Under the pieces are notes generated by a model, which was not told the origin of the DNA, ran no database searches, and saw only the letters and a list, made by a program, of their open reading frames with translations. Of a stretch of DNA of 64,000 nt, positions 51,850 to 62,577 are shown piece after piece. The DNA is taken from positions 558,001-622,000 of the forward strand of contig NZ_REFW01000002.1 of NCBI RefSeq assembly GCF_003688855.1. The letters are read 5' to 3'. The position numbers and the translations under genes are program-made. Position 1 is the first letter of the stretch. Each line of letters begins with the position of its first letter. This stretch comes from Tessaracoccus antarcticus (lineage in GTDB: Bacteria > Actinomycetota > Actinomycetes > Propionibacteriales > Propionibacteriaceae).

Positions 51850-52545
51850 GTGGAGGCTGTGGGTGACTTCCTGGTGGCAGCGGCGCATCTTTTCCTCGGT
51901 GCCGAGTGCGCGGTCTGCGGGCGCCCCGGCTGGGGGGCGTGTCCAGCGTGCCTCGCCGAACTGTCGGCCCCCGCACCGCACCGGGTCCATCGCAACGGGC
52001 TGGCCATGACGGTGGTGGCCGCCAACAACTACCGCCCCCACCTGGAAAAACTCGTACCCGTGTTCAAGGACGACGGTGCGCTGCACCTCGGCGCACTGCT
52101 GGGCCGCCGGCTGGCGGTGGCGGTGGCGTGCCTGCTTGCACCCGGCGGCAGTGCTGTCCGTCTCGTGCCTGTTCCGTCACTGCCCTCGGCGGTCCGCCGC
52201 CGGGGACATGACCACGGTGCGGCCCTCGCTGCACGGGCTGCCAACCTCCTGGGCCTCAGATGGGCGCCACTGCTGCGACGCGCATCCTTTGGCCTCGACC
52301 AGCGTGACCTGGGCGCAACCGGTAGGCAGCGCAACGTCCTGGGCACCATGCGGGCCTCCCGCTGTGAGGGTCCCGTGCTCCTCATCGATGACGTGTGCAC
52401 CACGGGTGCGAGCCTCGCGGAGGCTGCCCGTGCGTTGTCGGCAGCAGGGGTGAGGGTTGTGGGTGCAGCCGTGCTCGGCGACGCCGACCGACGACGCGAC
52501 CACGGGAGCACCACTTTCATCACGGGGCCTCCCATACTTGAGTAA
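51850..52545 (+). CDS. ComF-family phosphoribosyltransferase-like protein
   Basis: A 231-residue cytoplasmic protein. An N-terminal zinc-knuckle-like cysteine set (CAVCGRPGWGACPACL) precedes a type I PRTase fold with GTMRAS...GPVLLIDDVCTTGASLAEA, the PRPP-binding loop, and RRGHDHGAALA. ComF homologues are linked to DNA uptake in naturally competent bacteria; in Actinobacteria the role is unclear and the gene commonly lies next to hpf and secA. GTG 51850 is the likeliest start (GGAG 10 nt upstream); GTG 51859 is possible. Confidence 0.9.
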   Translation: MEAVGDFLVAAAHLFLGAECAVCGRPGWGACPACLAELSAPAPHRVHRNGLAMTVVAANNYRPHLEKLVPVFKDDGALHLGALLGRRLAVAVACLLAPGGSAVRLVPVPSLPSAVRRRGHDHGAALAARAANLLGLRWAPLLRRASFGLDQRDLGATGRQRNVLGTMRASRCEGPVLLIDDVCTTGASLAEAARALSAAGVRVVGAAVLGDADRRRDHGSTTFITGPPILE

Positions 52546-52713
52546 CGTTGCAGCATGGAGACGCCACTGCGACAGGCGACACGGTTGGTCGAAGGTCGCG
52601 GTGGCTCCGCTGTTTTTTACGGGCGGTCGTCCCCCATGCGACCGCAACCGGTTGCCCCACACGGGGAATCGGTAAGGACAAGTCCCTCATCGGGACCCAG
52701 AAGAGGAGTAATC

Positions 52714-53316
52714 ATGGACGTTGTTGTCACAGGTCGGCACTGCACCATCAGCCCTGCCCTGAAAGAACTGGTCACTGATCGCATCGCCACCGTCGAGAAG
52801 TTGCGCGACCGAGTGATCCGTGTCGACGTCGAATTCTCCGCCGACGAGAGCAAGAACCCTTCTGAGTCCGTCGAGGTGCAGATCACCATGCGCAGCCGTG
52901 GCCCCGTCATTCGGGCAGAGTCCAAGGCCAGCGACAAGAACACCGCGTTCGACCAGGCCTTCGACCGGCTCAAGTCGCAGCTTCGGAAGGCCGCTGACCG
53001 TCGCAAGACCCACCAGGGGCTGCGACTGGCCTCCGCACTGGACCCCTCGCAGCTCTCCGGGCCCGTCGTGGAGAGCCCACAGGAGAACGATGACGTGTAC
53101 GAGGTGGCTGGACTCGTGGTGGACGGCGATGGCCCGCTCGTGGTCCGGGAGAAGGAGTTCGACACGACGCCCCTTTCCCTGGCCCAGGCGCTGGACGAGA
53201 TGGAGCTCGTCGGGCACGACTTCTTCCTCTACCAGGATGCCGACACCGGACGCCCGTCGGTGGTGTACCGCCGCAAGGCCTACAACTACGGTGTGATCCA
53301 CCTGAACGTCAGCTGA
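52714..53316 (+). CDS. hpf: Ribosome hibernation promoting factor, long form
   Basis: A 200-residue protein, the long type that makes 100S ribosome dimers when growth stops. The N-terminal S30AE domain (MDVVVTGRHCTISPALKELVTDRIATVEKL, VQITMRSRGPVIRAESKASDKNTAFDQAFDRLKSQLRK) is joined by a variable linker to the dimerising C-terminal domain (IVREKEF-like, PLSLAQALDEMELVGHDFFLYQDADTGRPSVVYRRKAYNYGVIHL). ATG 52714 has GAGGAG upstream. The 168-nt leader after comF is unusually long for this window but shows no structure I can name. Confidence 0.94.
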   Translation: MDVVVTGRHCTISPALKELVTDRIATVEKLRDRVIRVDVEFSADESKNPSESVEVQITMRSRGPVIRAESKASDKNTAFDQAFDRLKSQLRKAADRRKTHQGLRLASALDPSQLSGPVVESPQENDDVYEVAGLVVDGDGPLVVREKEFDTTPLSLAQALDEMELVGHDFFLYQDADTGRPSVVYRRKAYNYGVIHLNVS

Positions 53317-53356
53317 ACCACCGGGCCACCGGCACAAAGTGGTGGCAACATCCCGG

Positions 53357-53384
53357 GACGCCCGTGCAACCTTGCACGGGCGTC
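53357..53384 (+). terminator. hpf terminator hairpin
   Basis: A perfect 13-bp stem (53357-53369 and 53372-53384) with a 2-nt loop, followed by TT. It ends exactly where the secA -35 begins. Confidence 0.85.
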
Positions 53385-53413
53385 TTGGGTGCCCGAGCCG
53401 GGCTGGGTAAGAT
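53385..53413 (+). promoter_or_regulatory. secA promoter
   Basis: TTGGGT (53385-53390), a 17-nt spacer and TAAGAT (53408-53413), about 57 nt of leader before the secA GTG. Confidence 0.6.
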
Positions 53414-53476
53414 GTCGCGTGGTGCGCCGCCGGGAGGGCGCCGCCGACCAGCTGATCCAACAGAAGGAACGCCAAC

Positions 53477-56275
<2,799 letters not shown>

Positions 56276-56278
56276 GGT

Positions 56279-56650
56279 TCACCGGCTGGCGCAGCCGATG
56301 ACTGACAGCTCCGAGCAGAGCCAGCGGTCTGCACGGTCCAACCGGACCGTGCAGGCCAGCCATCGCTGTCCCTTCGAGACGCGGGCGGTCGCCTCGATGG
56401 CCCCCCTGCTGGGCATCTGGATCCGGAGCCGCCCGAGACTGCTCTGACAAAAGGTGCCAGCATCAACGTGGGATGCCAGCGACAGGAAGGCTCCCGGCGC
56501 CATCCAGGGACGAAGCGGGTGCAGGCCTCGGCGGCCCAGCAAAGCTTCGAAGGTGGCGAAGACGAGCCCCAGCGCCTGCGGGGGCATGGGAGCCAGGTGG
56601 ATTCCCGCGGATGTGATCTCCGGCGGTCGCCGGTCAAGGTCTGTGGACAT
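56279..56650 (-). CDS. Rv3235-family protein
   Basis: A 123-residue protein convergent with secA. It matches the small actinobacterial family typified by Rv3235: MPPQALGLVFATFEALLGRRGLHPLRPWM, then SSLGRLRIQMPSRGAIEATARVSKGQRWLACTVRLDRADRWLCSELSVI. Members are usually encoded beside secA; the function is unknown. On the minus strand TAGCGT lies 6 nt before the ATG, so the mRNA is probably leaderless. Confidence 0.75.
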   Translation of the reverse strand: MSTDLDRRPPEITSAGIHLAPMPPQALGLVFATFEALLGRRGLHPLRPWMAPGAFLSLASHVDAGTFCQSSLGRLRIQMPSRGAIEATARVSKGQRWLACTVRLDRADRWLCSELSVIGCASR

Positions 56651-56740
56651 GGCCTGACGCTACGGAGACGCGCGCAGGCCCGCCCAGACCAGTGATCGCT
56701 CCGGACAACACCATCGGCTCTGGGGACAACACCCCGTGGC

Positions 56741-58024
56741 TCAGCCGAACATGAGCAGCATGCCGACGATCGTCAGCACCACCATGAACACCAGCAGCGG
56801 CACCTGGCGGCGCACGGCCACCCCGGCGGGGAGGTCACGCAGCGCGATGTCGTGTGACACGAGCGCGGCCATGACGTGGCCGCCCACGATGAACAAGACC
56901 GTCACGAACGCAATGAGCGTGGGGAACGCCAGCAGGGTGAGGTCGGGACCGGCCTCCGCGATGCCGAACCAGTCCCAGCCGAGTGCCAGCGGATCCGCCA
57001 TGCGGATGGCCGTGCGCTGACCCTCGAGGTACAACATCGTGGCGTAGTGCGCCAGGAAGTACCCCGCCACGAGCGGCACCAGGCCCGGGGACAGTGCGTC
57101 CGCCGTCTCGCGCAGGGACCGCCCTGCCCGCCGCAGCGGCAGGACACTGAGGTGAAACAGCGCCGTGACAAGGGCGACAGTCGCCACTAGCCCGATGGTG
57201 CCCACCAGTCTGGGCGGCAGCGAGGAGTCCTGGAAGGCACGCACCCACCAGGCGGCCCCCGCGATGGCGTCGAACAGGGTGCTGCCCAGTAGGACGCAGG
57301 TCAGGATGGACAGGTGCCGCGGGGCGTTCCAGGATGCGAGGTTGCGCAACGGATTGATCAGAAGTAGCTGTCCGGAGCGGGAGCGCGCCCACGGCGACAT
57401 CCTGGCGACGGTACTGGCGAACGCCTCGAAGGGGTCTGCCATGGCGATCCACCGTGTGGAGGTGACCAGGGTTCCCACCACCACCCACGCCACCCACGCC
57501 GCCGCTGCACCTCGCAGCACCGGCAGGGTGGCGGCCAGTGGCTCGACCAACTCGAACCAGGCAAACGTCAGGAGCGCGGCAGCCGCGGGGAGCCTTGACT
57601 TCGTGGTGGTGCGGGGGGCTGGTGCAGTGCCGCCGAGCCCGCGCAGGAGGAGGCGGATGGGGTTGGTGCGGCGATGCACCTCGCCGAACAACAGTGCGAT
57701 GGGGACCAGGCCAACCCAGAGCCACACGAACACGAAACCGAAGATGGGGTTGTCGGTGCGGTCGGGGCCGAACACCAGCGCCGCGGCCGCCACAAGCCAC
57801 ACCAGCCCCACGATCAGGCGCAGGGGGCGCGACACCCACGGGGAGTCCACCAGCTTCGTCAGCCGCGGCAACTCCCGGCCACTCGGATTGCGGTAGCGGG
57901 GTTCACGCCATGCGAACAACAGGATCCAGAATGTCACCACCAGCACGAGGGCAGCGGCGGTGACGATGAGAGGGAAGGGCAGCGGCAGGTCCTCGCGTGA
58001 GGCGATGCCGTGCAGCGGAATCAC
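56741..58024 (-). CDS. Polytopic membrane protein, partner of the cupredoxin-like lipoprotein
   Basis: A 427-residue protein with about ten membrane segments, starting HGIASREDLPLPFPLIVTAAALVLVVTFWILL. Homologues in Actinobacteria are, as I recall, sometimes labelled fenitrothion hydrolase (FedB-like). That name comes from a pesticide degrader and probably does not describe the native role; no hydrolase motif is visible. MADPFEAFASTVARMSPWAR and LLLINPLRNLASWNAPRHLSI are distinctive internal phrases. Translation is coupled to the lipoprotein gene upstream (4-nt overlap). A role in metal or electron handling is only a guess from that partner. Confidence 0.7.
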   Translation of the reverse strand: MIPLHGIASREDLPLPFPLIVTAAALVLVVTFWILLFAWREPRYRNPSGRELPRLTKLVDSPWVSRPLRLIVGLVWLVAAAALVFGPDRTDNPIFGFVFVWLWVGLVPIALLFGEVHRRTNPIRLLLRGLGGTAPAPRTTTKSRLPAAAALLTFAWFELVEPLAATLPVLRGAAAAWVAWVVVGTLVTSTRWIAMADPFEAFASTVARMSPWARSRSGQLLLINPLRNLASWNAPRHLSILTCVLLGSTLFDAIAGAAWWVRAFQDSSLPPRLVGTIGLVATVALVTALFHLSVLPLRRAGRSLRETADALSPGLVPLVAGYFLAHYATMLYLEGQRTAIRMADPLALGWDWFGIAEAGPDLTLLAFPTLIAFVTVLFIVGGHVMAALVSHDIALRDLPAGVAVRRQVPLLVFMVVLTIVGMLLMFG

Positions 58025-58359
58025 GACACGACCAGCTTGATCCAGACTGCGTCGGGGTCATGGGTCTCGATTTCGAAAGCCCCTGACATGCTCGCCTTGA
58101 AGGTCTTCTCGGTGGTCTCACCGGCCGTCAGAGTCAACTCCTCGTCGAACCCGTGCACGTGCAGGAGCCCGTCCACATCCGAGCTCACCTCCAGCGTGAC
58201 CTCTGAGCCCAGCGGAACCCTCTCCTCCACCGGTTCTTCGGGCGCCTGTGCGCGCACGTCGAGGTGGATGGTGGTGGGCGGCGCGCTGTCCTGGGTGCTG
58301 CAGCCGGCCAGTGCGGCGAGGAGTGCGAGGGGCAGAAGCGCGCGGATGGGGCGAAGCAT
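58021..58359 (-). CDS. Cupredoxin-like lipoprotein
   Basis: A 112-residue lipoprotein (lipobox LAGC, at LAALAGCST). The mature 90 residues look like a small cupredoxin-type beta barrel: TIHLDVRAQ, LGSEVTLEVSSDVDGLLHVHGFDEELTLTAGETTEKTFKASMSGAFEIETHD. HVHGF resembles the first metal-ligand region of EfeO/cupredoxin-like domains, but the usual Cys-His-Met loop at the C-terminus is not evident, so metal binding is uncertain. It overlaps the downstream membrane protein gene by 4 nt (ATGA). Confidence 0.72.
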   Translation of the reverse strand: MLRPIRALLPLALLAALAGCSTQDSAPPTTIHLDVRAQAPEEPVEERVPLGSEVTLEVSSDVDGLLHVHGFDEELTLTAGETTEKTFKASMSGAFEIETHDPDAVWIKLVVS

Positions 58360-58434
58360 GACTCTCCTGTGGGTGCGTGATCGGTGACCAACCTACCTGT
58401 TCGCGCGGTATCCACTGAGTCGGACATGCAGCGC

Positions 58435-58440
58435 TAGGCT
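58435..58440 (+). promoter_or_regulatory. Candidate -10 (TAGGCT) for a leaderless gene
   Basis: TAGGCT with a 6-nt spacer to GTG 58447; no ribosome site. Confidence 0.45.
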
Positions 58441-58446
58441 GAGCCC

Positions 58447-58917
58447 GTGGAACGCCAACTCATCTTCGTCCCTGTTGCCCGCGCGGAACTCGACGCCATC
58501 CAGGGGGAGTCCCGGCTGCGGGACCGACCAGCGCACCGAGTGACTCCCGAACTCCTGGAGGAGCTCGGCTTCGAACCCGACCAACAGGAGGACGCCGAGT
58601 ACGCCACCCTCGTGCTGGCCTCCGTGGCGGCGCTGGCGGCGCACGGCGAACGTCTGGTGCTGGTGGCGGAGGTTGACGCGGCTCTGATCTCAGAGGGGGA
58701 GGATCCCGCCAACGGTGGCTGCGTCGTGTCGAGGGTGCCACCGGCCGCCATGACGTGCTGGTTCGGGGACGCGGACGACGTCGACGTCACGTCGGCGGCG
58801 GCTGCCGCCAAGGGGCTCGGCATCGACATTGCGTGGGAGATGGACGAGGTGCAGCAGCTCCTGCACGGCCATGACCTGCTGTGGAACGACGTGGAGGAGT
58901 TCCGCCGCCAGGACTGA
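58447..58917 (+). CDS. DUF6912-like conserved actinobacterial protein
   Basis: A 156-residue cytoplasmic protein: QLIFVPVARAELDAIQGE, AHRVTPELLEELG, EDAEYATLVLASVAALAA, RLVLVAEVDAAL and an acidic C-terminus ending HDLLWNDVEEFRRQD. It resembles a small actinobacterial family found near secA, whose function is unknown to me. The start GTG 58447 is supported by the -10 box 6 nt upstream. Confidence 0.65.
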   Translation: MERQLIFVPVARAELDAIQGESRLRDRPAHRVTPELLEELGFEPDQQEDAEYATLVLASVAALAAHGERLVLVAEVDAALISEGEDPANGGCVVSRVPPAAMTCWFGDADDVDVTSAAAAAKGLGIDIAWEMDEVQQLLHGHDLLWNDVEEFRRQD

Positions 58918-59011
58918 ACCTCGCTCCACCCCGGGTCACGGGGACCCCTCGCGTGACACCATGGGACGACCGGCTGCGAGGCCGGACGACGATCCCATCA
59001 GGAGGTCCTTC

Positions 59012-59821
59012 ATGCCCAGGGCAATGTGGAGTGGTTCGGTGTCCTTCGGTCTGGTGTCCATCCCGGTGAAGCTCTACGGCGCCACCGAGGACAAGGACAT
59101 CAGCTTCCACCAGGTGCATGCTGAGGACGGCGGCCGTGTGCGCTACCAGAGGGTGTGCGAGAAGTGCGGCGAGGTGGTCAAGTGGGGCGACATCGCGAAG
59201 GGCTACGAGGCTCCCGACGGACGTGTGGCCGTGCTGACGAACGAGGATCTCGACGCCCTGCCACTGTCATCGCTGAAGGCCGTGGACGTGGTCCAGTTCG
59301 TTGACGCGGACGAGATAGACGACATGTACCTGCAACGCACCTACTTCATGGAGCCGCAGAAGACTGGCCAGAAGCCCTACGTCCTGCTGCGGGAGGCTCT
59401 CTGCCGTGGCAACAAGGTGGCCGTGGTGAAGGTGGCGCTGCGCTCGCGGGAATCACTGGCCCTCATCCGGCCACACAAGGACCTCTTGATCATGCACACC
59501 ATGTACTGGCCCGACGAGTTGCGTGACGGCGAGTTCGCCGCACCGTCGCAGGAGGTGAGCATCTCCGACGCCGAGATTGAGATGGCCAACCTCCTCATCA
59601 ATCAGTTGGAGGGGCACTTCGACCCCGACGCCTACAGCGACACCTACCGGGAGGCGTTGGAGGAGGTCGTGGAGGCGAAATTGTCCGGCACTCCCATGCC
59701 CGAGCAGGCGGACACCTCGCAGCCCGTGGGCGATGTGGTGGATCTCATGGCGACGCTCAAGGCCTCCGTTGAGGCCGCCAGGAAGCGCCGGGAGGCAGCG
59801 GCAGAGGCCAAGGCCAGCTGA
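59012..59821 (+). CDS. ku: Non-homologous end-joining protein Ku
   Basis: A 269-residue bacterial Ku that encircles broken DNA ends and recruits LigD. Family phrases: MWSGSVSFGLVSIPVKLYGATEDKDISFHQVH, RVCEKCGEVV, KGYE, VDADEIDDMYLQRTYFMEP and VVKVALRSRESLALIRP. A basic/alanine tail (ARKRREAAAEAKAS) is typical. GGAGGT 6 nt before ATG 59012 fixes the start. No ligD is in the window. Confidence 0.96.
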   Translation: MPRAMWSGSVSFGLVSIPVKLYGATEDKDISFHQVHAEDGGRVRYQRVCEKCGEVVKWGDIAKGYEAPDGRVAVLTNEDLDALPLSSLKAVDVVQFVDADEIDDMYLQRTYFMEPQKTGQKPYVLLREALCRGNKVAVVKVALRSRESLALIRPHKDLLIMHTMYWPDELRDGEFAAPSQEVSISDAEIEMANLLINQLEGHFDPDAYSDTYREALEEVVEAKLSGTPMPEQADTSQPVGDVVDLMATLKASVEAARKRREAAAEAKAS

Positions 59822-59884
59822 GGGGTTCCAGAGCGATCCTGCAGAAGCCCCCGCAGGGTTGATCGGTGGAGCACACTTGCATAC

Positions 59885-61081
59885 ATGACTGTATCGGCGT
59901 GTTCCCGCAAGAGCGTCCATCCGGGAGAGGCCCCGGGCCCTGACCTCGAGGAGGTGGACGGCACCTGGCACGTTCGCGACGCCGCGATGGTGCGGGAGGT
60001 GCTGAGGTCCAAGGACGGTACCACTCAGGCAGGGTTCACCTCCGAGTCGGTCAGCACCTCGAGGCTGCGTCAGCCCATCCTGTTCGCCGACGGTGAGGAA
60101 CACAGGACGCAACGCTCACGGATCGCACGGTTCTTCGCCCCGAGGGTGGTCTCCGACCGCTACCGGGACATGATGGGGCAGCGGGTGGACTCCCTCCTGT
60201 CTGCCGCGGGTCGCGAGATCACCCTCGATGACCTCGCCATGGAGTACTCGGTGTCGGTGGCCGCCGAGGTCATAGGGCTCACCAACTCCAGCACCGCAGG
60301 ACTCTCCAGGAGGCTCGAGAACCTGTTTGACCAGCCGGGGTACGACCACACCACGTCCGGTGGCGGACGCAGCCGCCTCACCCGCGTCCTGGCCCGCCTC
60401 ACAGGGGCTTCCCCGCTGATCCCGTTCTATCTGTTCGACGTCCGCCCCGCCGTACGCGCCCGCCGACGCACGCCGTCCGAGGACGTCATCACGCATCTCA
60501 TCGGTGAGGGCTACAAGGGGGTGGAGATCATGATCGAATGCTTGACGTACGGTGCGGCCGGCATGGTCACCACCCGGGAGTTCATCTGCATGGCGACGTG
60601 GCACTTCCTGGGGGCTCCGGCGCTCCGCCAGCGCTACCTCGTGGCGGGGGAGAAGGAGCGGTTGGCCATCCTGGGGGAGATATTGCGGTTGGAACCCGTG
60701 GTGGGTCACCTGTACCGCCGCACCACACGGGACCTGCAGGTGGGCGGCCGGGTGATCCCGGCGGGCGCGCTGATGGATCTGCACGTGCGGGACGCCAACG
60801 CTGACGAGGACGTGGTCGGGGAGTCCCCCCTGGAGCTGTGCCCGGGTCGTGACATCGCGACGGGCTACGGCCCCGAGGTGATAAGTTTCGGGGACGGCGC
60901 CCACAAGTGCCCCGGCAACGCCCTGGCCATTCAGGAGACGGACATCCTGATGCAACGCCTCCTGGCCATGGACCTGACGGTGGTGTCGGAACCCACGATG
61001 ACGTGGGACGACCTCATCACCGGCTACCGTCTCCGCAACTTCCGCCTCATCGTCGGGCCGCAGGCGGCCACGCACGAGTGA
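59885..61081 (+). CDS. Cytochrome P450
   Basis: A 398-residue soluble bacterial P450. Heme ligand Cys342 lies in SFGDGAHKCPGNALA (FxxGxHxCxG). The K-helix ExxR is EILRLEP, and the I-helix is LTYGAAGMVTTREF, where the usual AG-x-(D/E)-T becomes AGMVTT, so the oxygen-activating acidic residue appears shifted or missing. PILFADGEEHRTQRSRIARFF is the C-helix region. It needs a ferredoxin partner, not seen here. Substrate unknown; it stands alone between ku and a DUF2505 gene. Confidence 0.93.
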   Translation: MTVSACSRKSVHPGEAPGPDLEEVDGTWHVRDAAMVREVLRSKDGTTQAGFTSESVSTSRLRQPILFADGEEHRTQRSRIARFFAPRVVSDRYRDMMGQRVDSLLSAAGREITLDDLAMEYSVSVAAEVIGLTNSSTAGLSRRLENLFDQPGYDHTTSGGGRSRLTRVLARLTGASPLIPFYLFDVRPAVRARRRTPSEDVITHLIGEGYKGVEIMIECLTYGAAGMVTTREFICMATWHFLGAPALRQRYLVAGEKERLAILGEILRLEPVVGHLYRRTTRDLQVGGRVIPAGALMDLHVRDANADEDVVGESPLELCPGRDIATGYGPEVISFGDGAHKCPGNALAIQETDILMQRLLAMDLTVVSEPTMTWDDLITGYRLRNFRLIVGPQAATHE

Positions 61082-61108
61082 GGTGTCGCCCACCTCGACC
61101 CGGGTGGG

Positions 61109-61582
61109 TCAGCGGGACAGCCACTCGTCGGCGCGCCGCTCGAGTCCCGCGAATGCGTCGTTGATGGAAGGGGCCACCAGCGTCTCCACCTTTTTACCCA
61201 CCAACGGGATGCGCACGTTCAGGTCGCCGTCGTAGGTACCGACGCAGCTGTCCGGACCGGTGGGCGTCAGCACCGCCGCCGCCGAGACGTTGACAGGCAT
61301 GCCAGCCACCCCGAAGTCCACGGTGCCGCGGCGCACGCCCTGCGAGTCGGCGGGGCCCCACGCCAGGCGCTGCGTGACGTGGATGGTCTTGCCCACGAAC
61401 TTGGCCACGTCACTGGGGGCCTCGAGTGCCATCTCCATGTGGGTCGTGGCGCCCTCAATCCGAACGGTGTGGCTGGTGGCGCCGGAGTGCTCGGCGACGT
61501 CGGTGATGAAGTCGGCGTTCGCCATGAGGGACACGACGGCGTCCGTGGAGCCTTGGTAGGTGTGACGGTAGCTCAGATGCAT
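61109..61582 (-). CDS. DUF2505-family protein
   Basis: A 157-residue protein of the START/SRPBCC-like DUF2505 family: HLSYRHTYQGSTDAVVSLMANADFITDVAEHSGA, VGKTIHVTQRLAWGPAD, GTYDGDLNVRIPLVGKKVETLVAPSINDAFAGLERRADEWL. It probably binds a small hydrophobic ligand. ATG 61580-61582 is chosen over one six codons upstream because TAGATT lies 7 nt before it (leaderless). It is convergent with the P450 gene, and a short hairpin (61089-61108) lies between them. Confidence 0.85.
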   Translation of the reverse strand: MHLSYRHTYQGSTDAVVSLMANADFITDVAEHSGATSHTVRIEGATTHMEMALEAPSDVAKFVGKTIHVTQRLAWGPADSQGVRRGTVDFGVAGMPVNVSAAAVLTPTGPDSCVGTYDGDLNVRIPLVGKKVETLVAPSINDAFAGLERRADEWLSR

Positions 61583-61643
61583 GGTGGACAATCTACCCAT
61601 CCCCGGCCACCGGTGCAGGGGCCGACTCTCCTAGGATGAGGTC

Positions 61644-62495
61644 ATGAGGATCGACCTGCACACGCACTCCAGGGTCAGCGACGGCACTGACACACCCACG
61701 CGGCTGGTGCTGAAGGCGCTGGAAGCAGGGCTGGATGTCATCGCCCTCACAGACCATGACACCTTCGACGGCGTCCTGGAGGCGGCGGAAGTGGGCAAGC
61801 GGGTCGGTGTCCGTGTGGTGACCGGCCTCGAGATGTCCACTGAGGTGGCGGGGCACAGCGTGCACCTCCTCGGGTACGGCTGCGACATCCACGATGAGGC
61901 ACTGACGACGGAACTCTCAGCCTTGCGGCGTGCCCGCGCCCAGCGGCTCCCCGCGATGTGTCAGAAGCTGACGGACCTAGGGCTGGCTCTGACCGTGGAG
62001 GAGGTCGAGGCCGCGTCCCGCTCGGCCCGTGCGCTGGGGAGACCCCACGTGGCGGACGCGCTGGTGGCCAAGGGCTACGTGACGGACCGAACGGAAGCCT
62101 TCAACAAGTGGCTCGGCGTTGGCATGCCCGCTTGGGTGCCGCGCTACAACACGGATCTTGCCCGCGCCATCACCCTGGTGCACGGATCGGGTGGCGCGGC
62201 CGTCATCGCCCATCCGTGGGCACGGGGCAACGCAGACGTCCTCACAGCGCCTCTGCTGGAGAGCCTCGTACTGGGCTACGGGCTGGACGGCATCGAGGTG
62301 GACCATGAGGACCACGACGCGGACACCCGTCGTCTGCTGTTCGAGATGGGTGGCCGGCTGGGGCTCGTGCGGACGGGATCCAGCGATTATCACGGCACAG
62401 GCAAAAGGGGACACGACCTGGGATGCAACCTGACCCGCAAGTCCGCCTTCATGGAACTGGTGTCACGAATCCGCGCACGCGGGGGAGTTGTCTGA
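61644..62495 (+). CDS. PHP-domain phosphoesterase (RNase AM / nucleoside bisphosphate phosphatase-like)
   Basis: A 283-residue metal-dependent phosphoesterase. Motifs: MRIDLHTHSRVSDGT, ALTDHDTFDG, GLEMSTEVAGHSVHLLGYG, VIAHPWARG, GIEVDHEDHD and the final GSSDYHG. This set matches YciV/RNase AM-type proteins, which act on 3',5'-nucleoside bisphosphates or trim rRNA 5' ends; which one applies here is not resolved. TAGGAT at 61632-61637 is 6 nt before the ATG. Confidence 0.9.
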   Translation: MRIDLHTHSRVSDGTDTPTRLVLKALEAGLDVIALTDHDTFDGVLEAAEVGKRVGVRVVTGLEMSTEVAGHSVHLLGYGCDIHDEALTTELSALRRARAQRLPAMCQKLTDLGLALTVEEVEAASRSARALGRPHVADALVAKGYVTDRTEAFNKWLGVGMPAWVPRYNTDLARAITLVHGSGGAAVIAHPWARGNADVLTAPLLESLVLGYGLDGIEVDHEDHDADTRRLLFEMGGRLGLVRTGSSDYHGTGKRGHDLGCNLTRKSAFMELVSRIRARGGVV

Positions 62496-62507
62496 TGGAC
62501 CCGCTGT

Positions 62508-62536
62508 TGGGGGCACACGTCGGCGGCCGGTAGGGT
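62508..62536 (+). promoter_or_regulatory. trpS promoter
   Basis: TTGGGG (62508-62513), a 17-nt spacer and TAGGGT (62531-62536), about 35 nt of leader before trpS. Confidence 0.55.
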
Positions 62537-62577
62537 GTCCTCGGTTGCACCGGAGAAGCCCGAGCAGGAGGAGAGTC

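Noticed and set aside
52546-52713. A riboswitch or structured leader before hpf
   Set aside because: The leader is long, but I could find no conserved riboswitch elements or a strong stem-loop.
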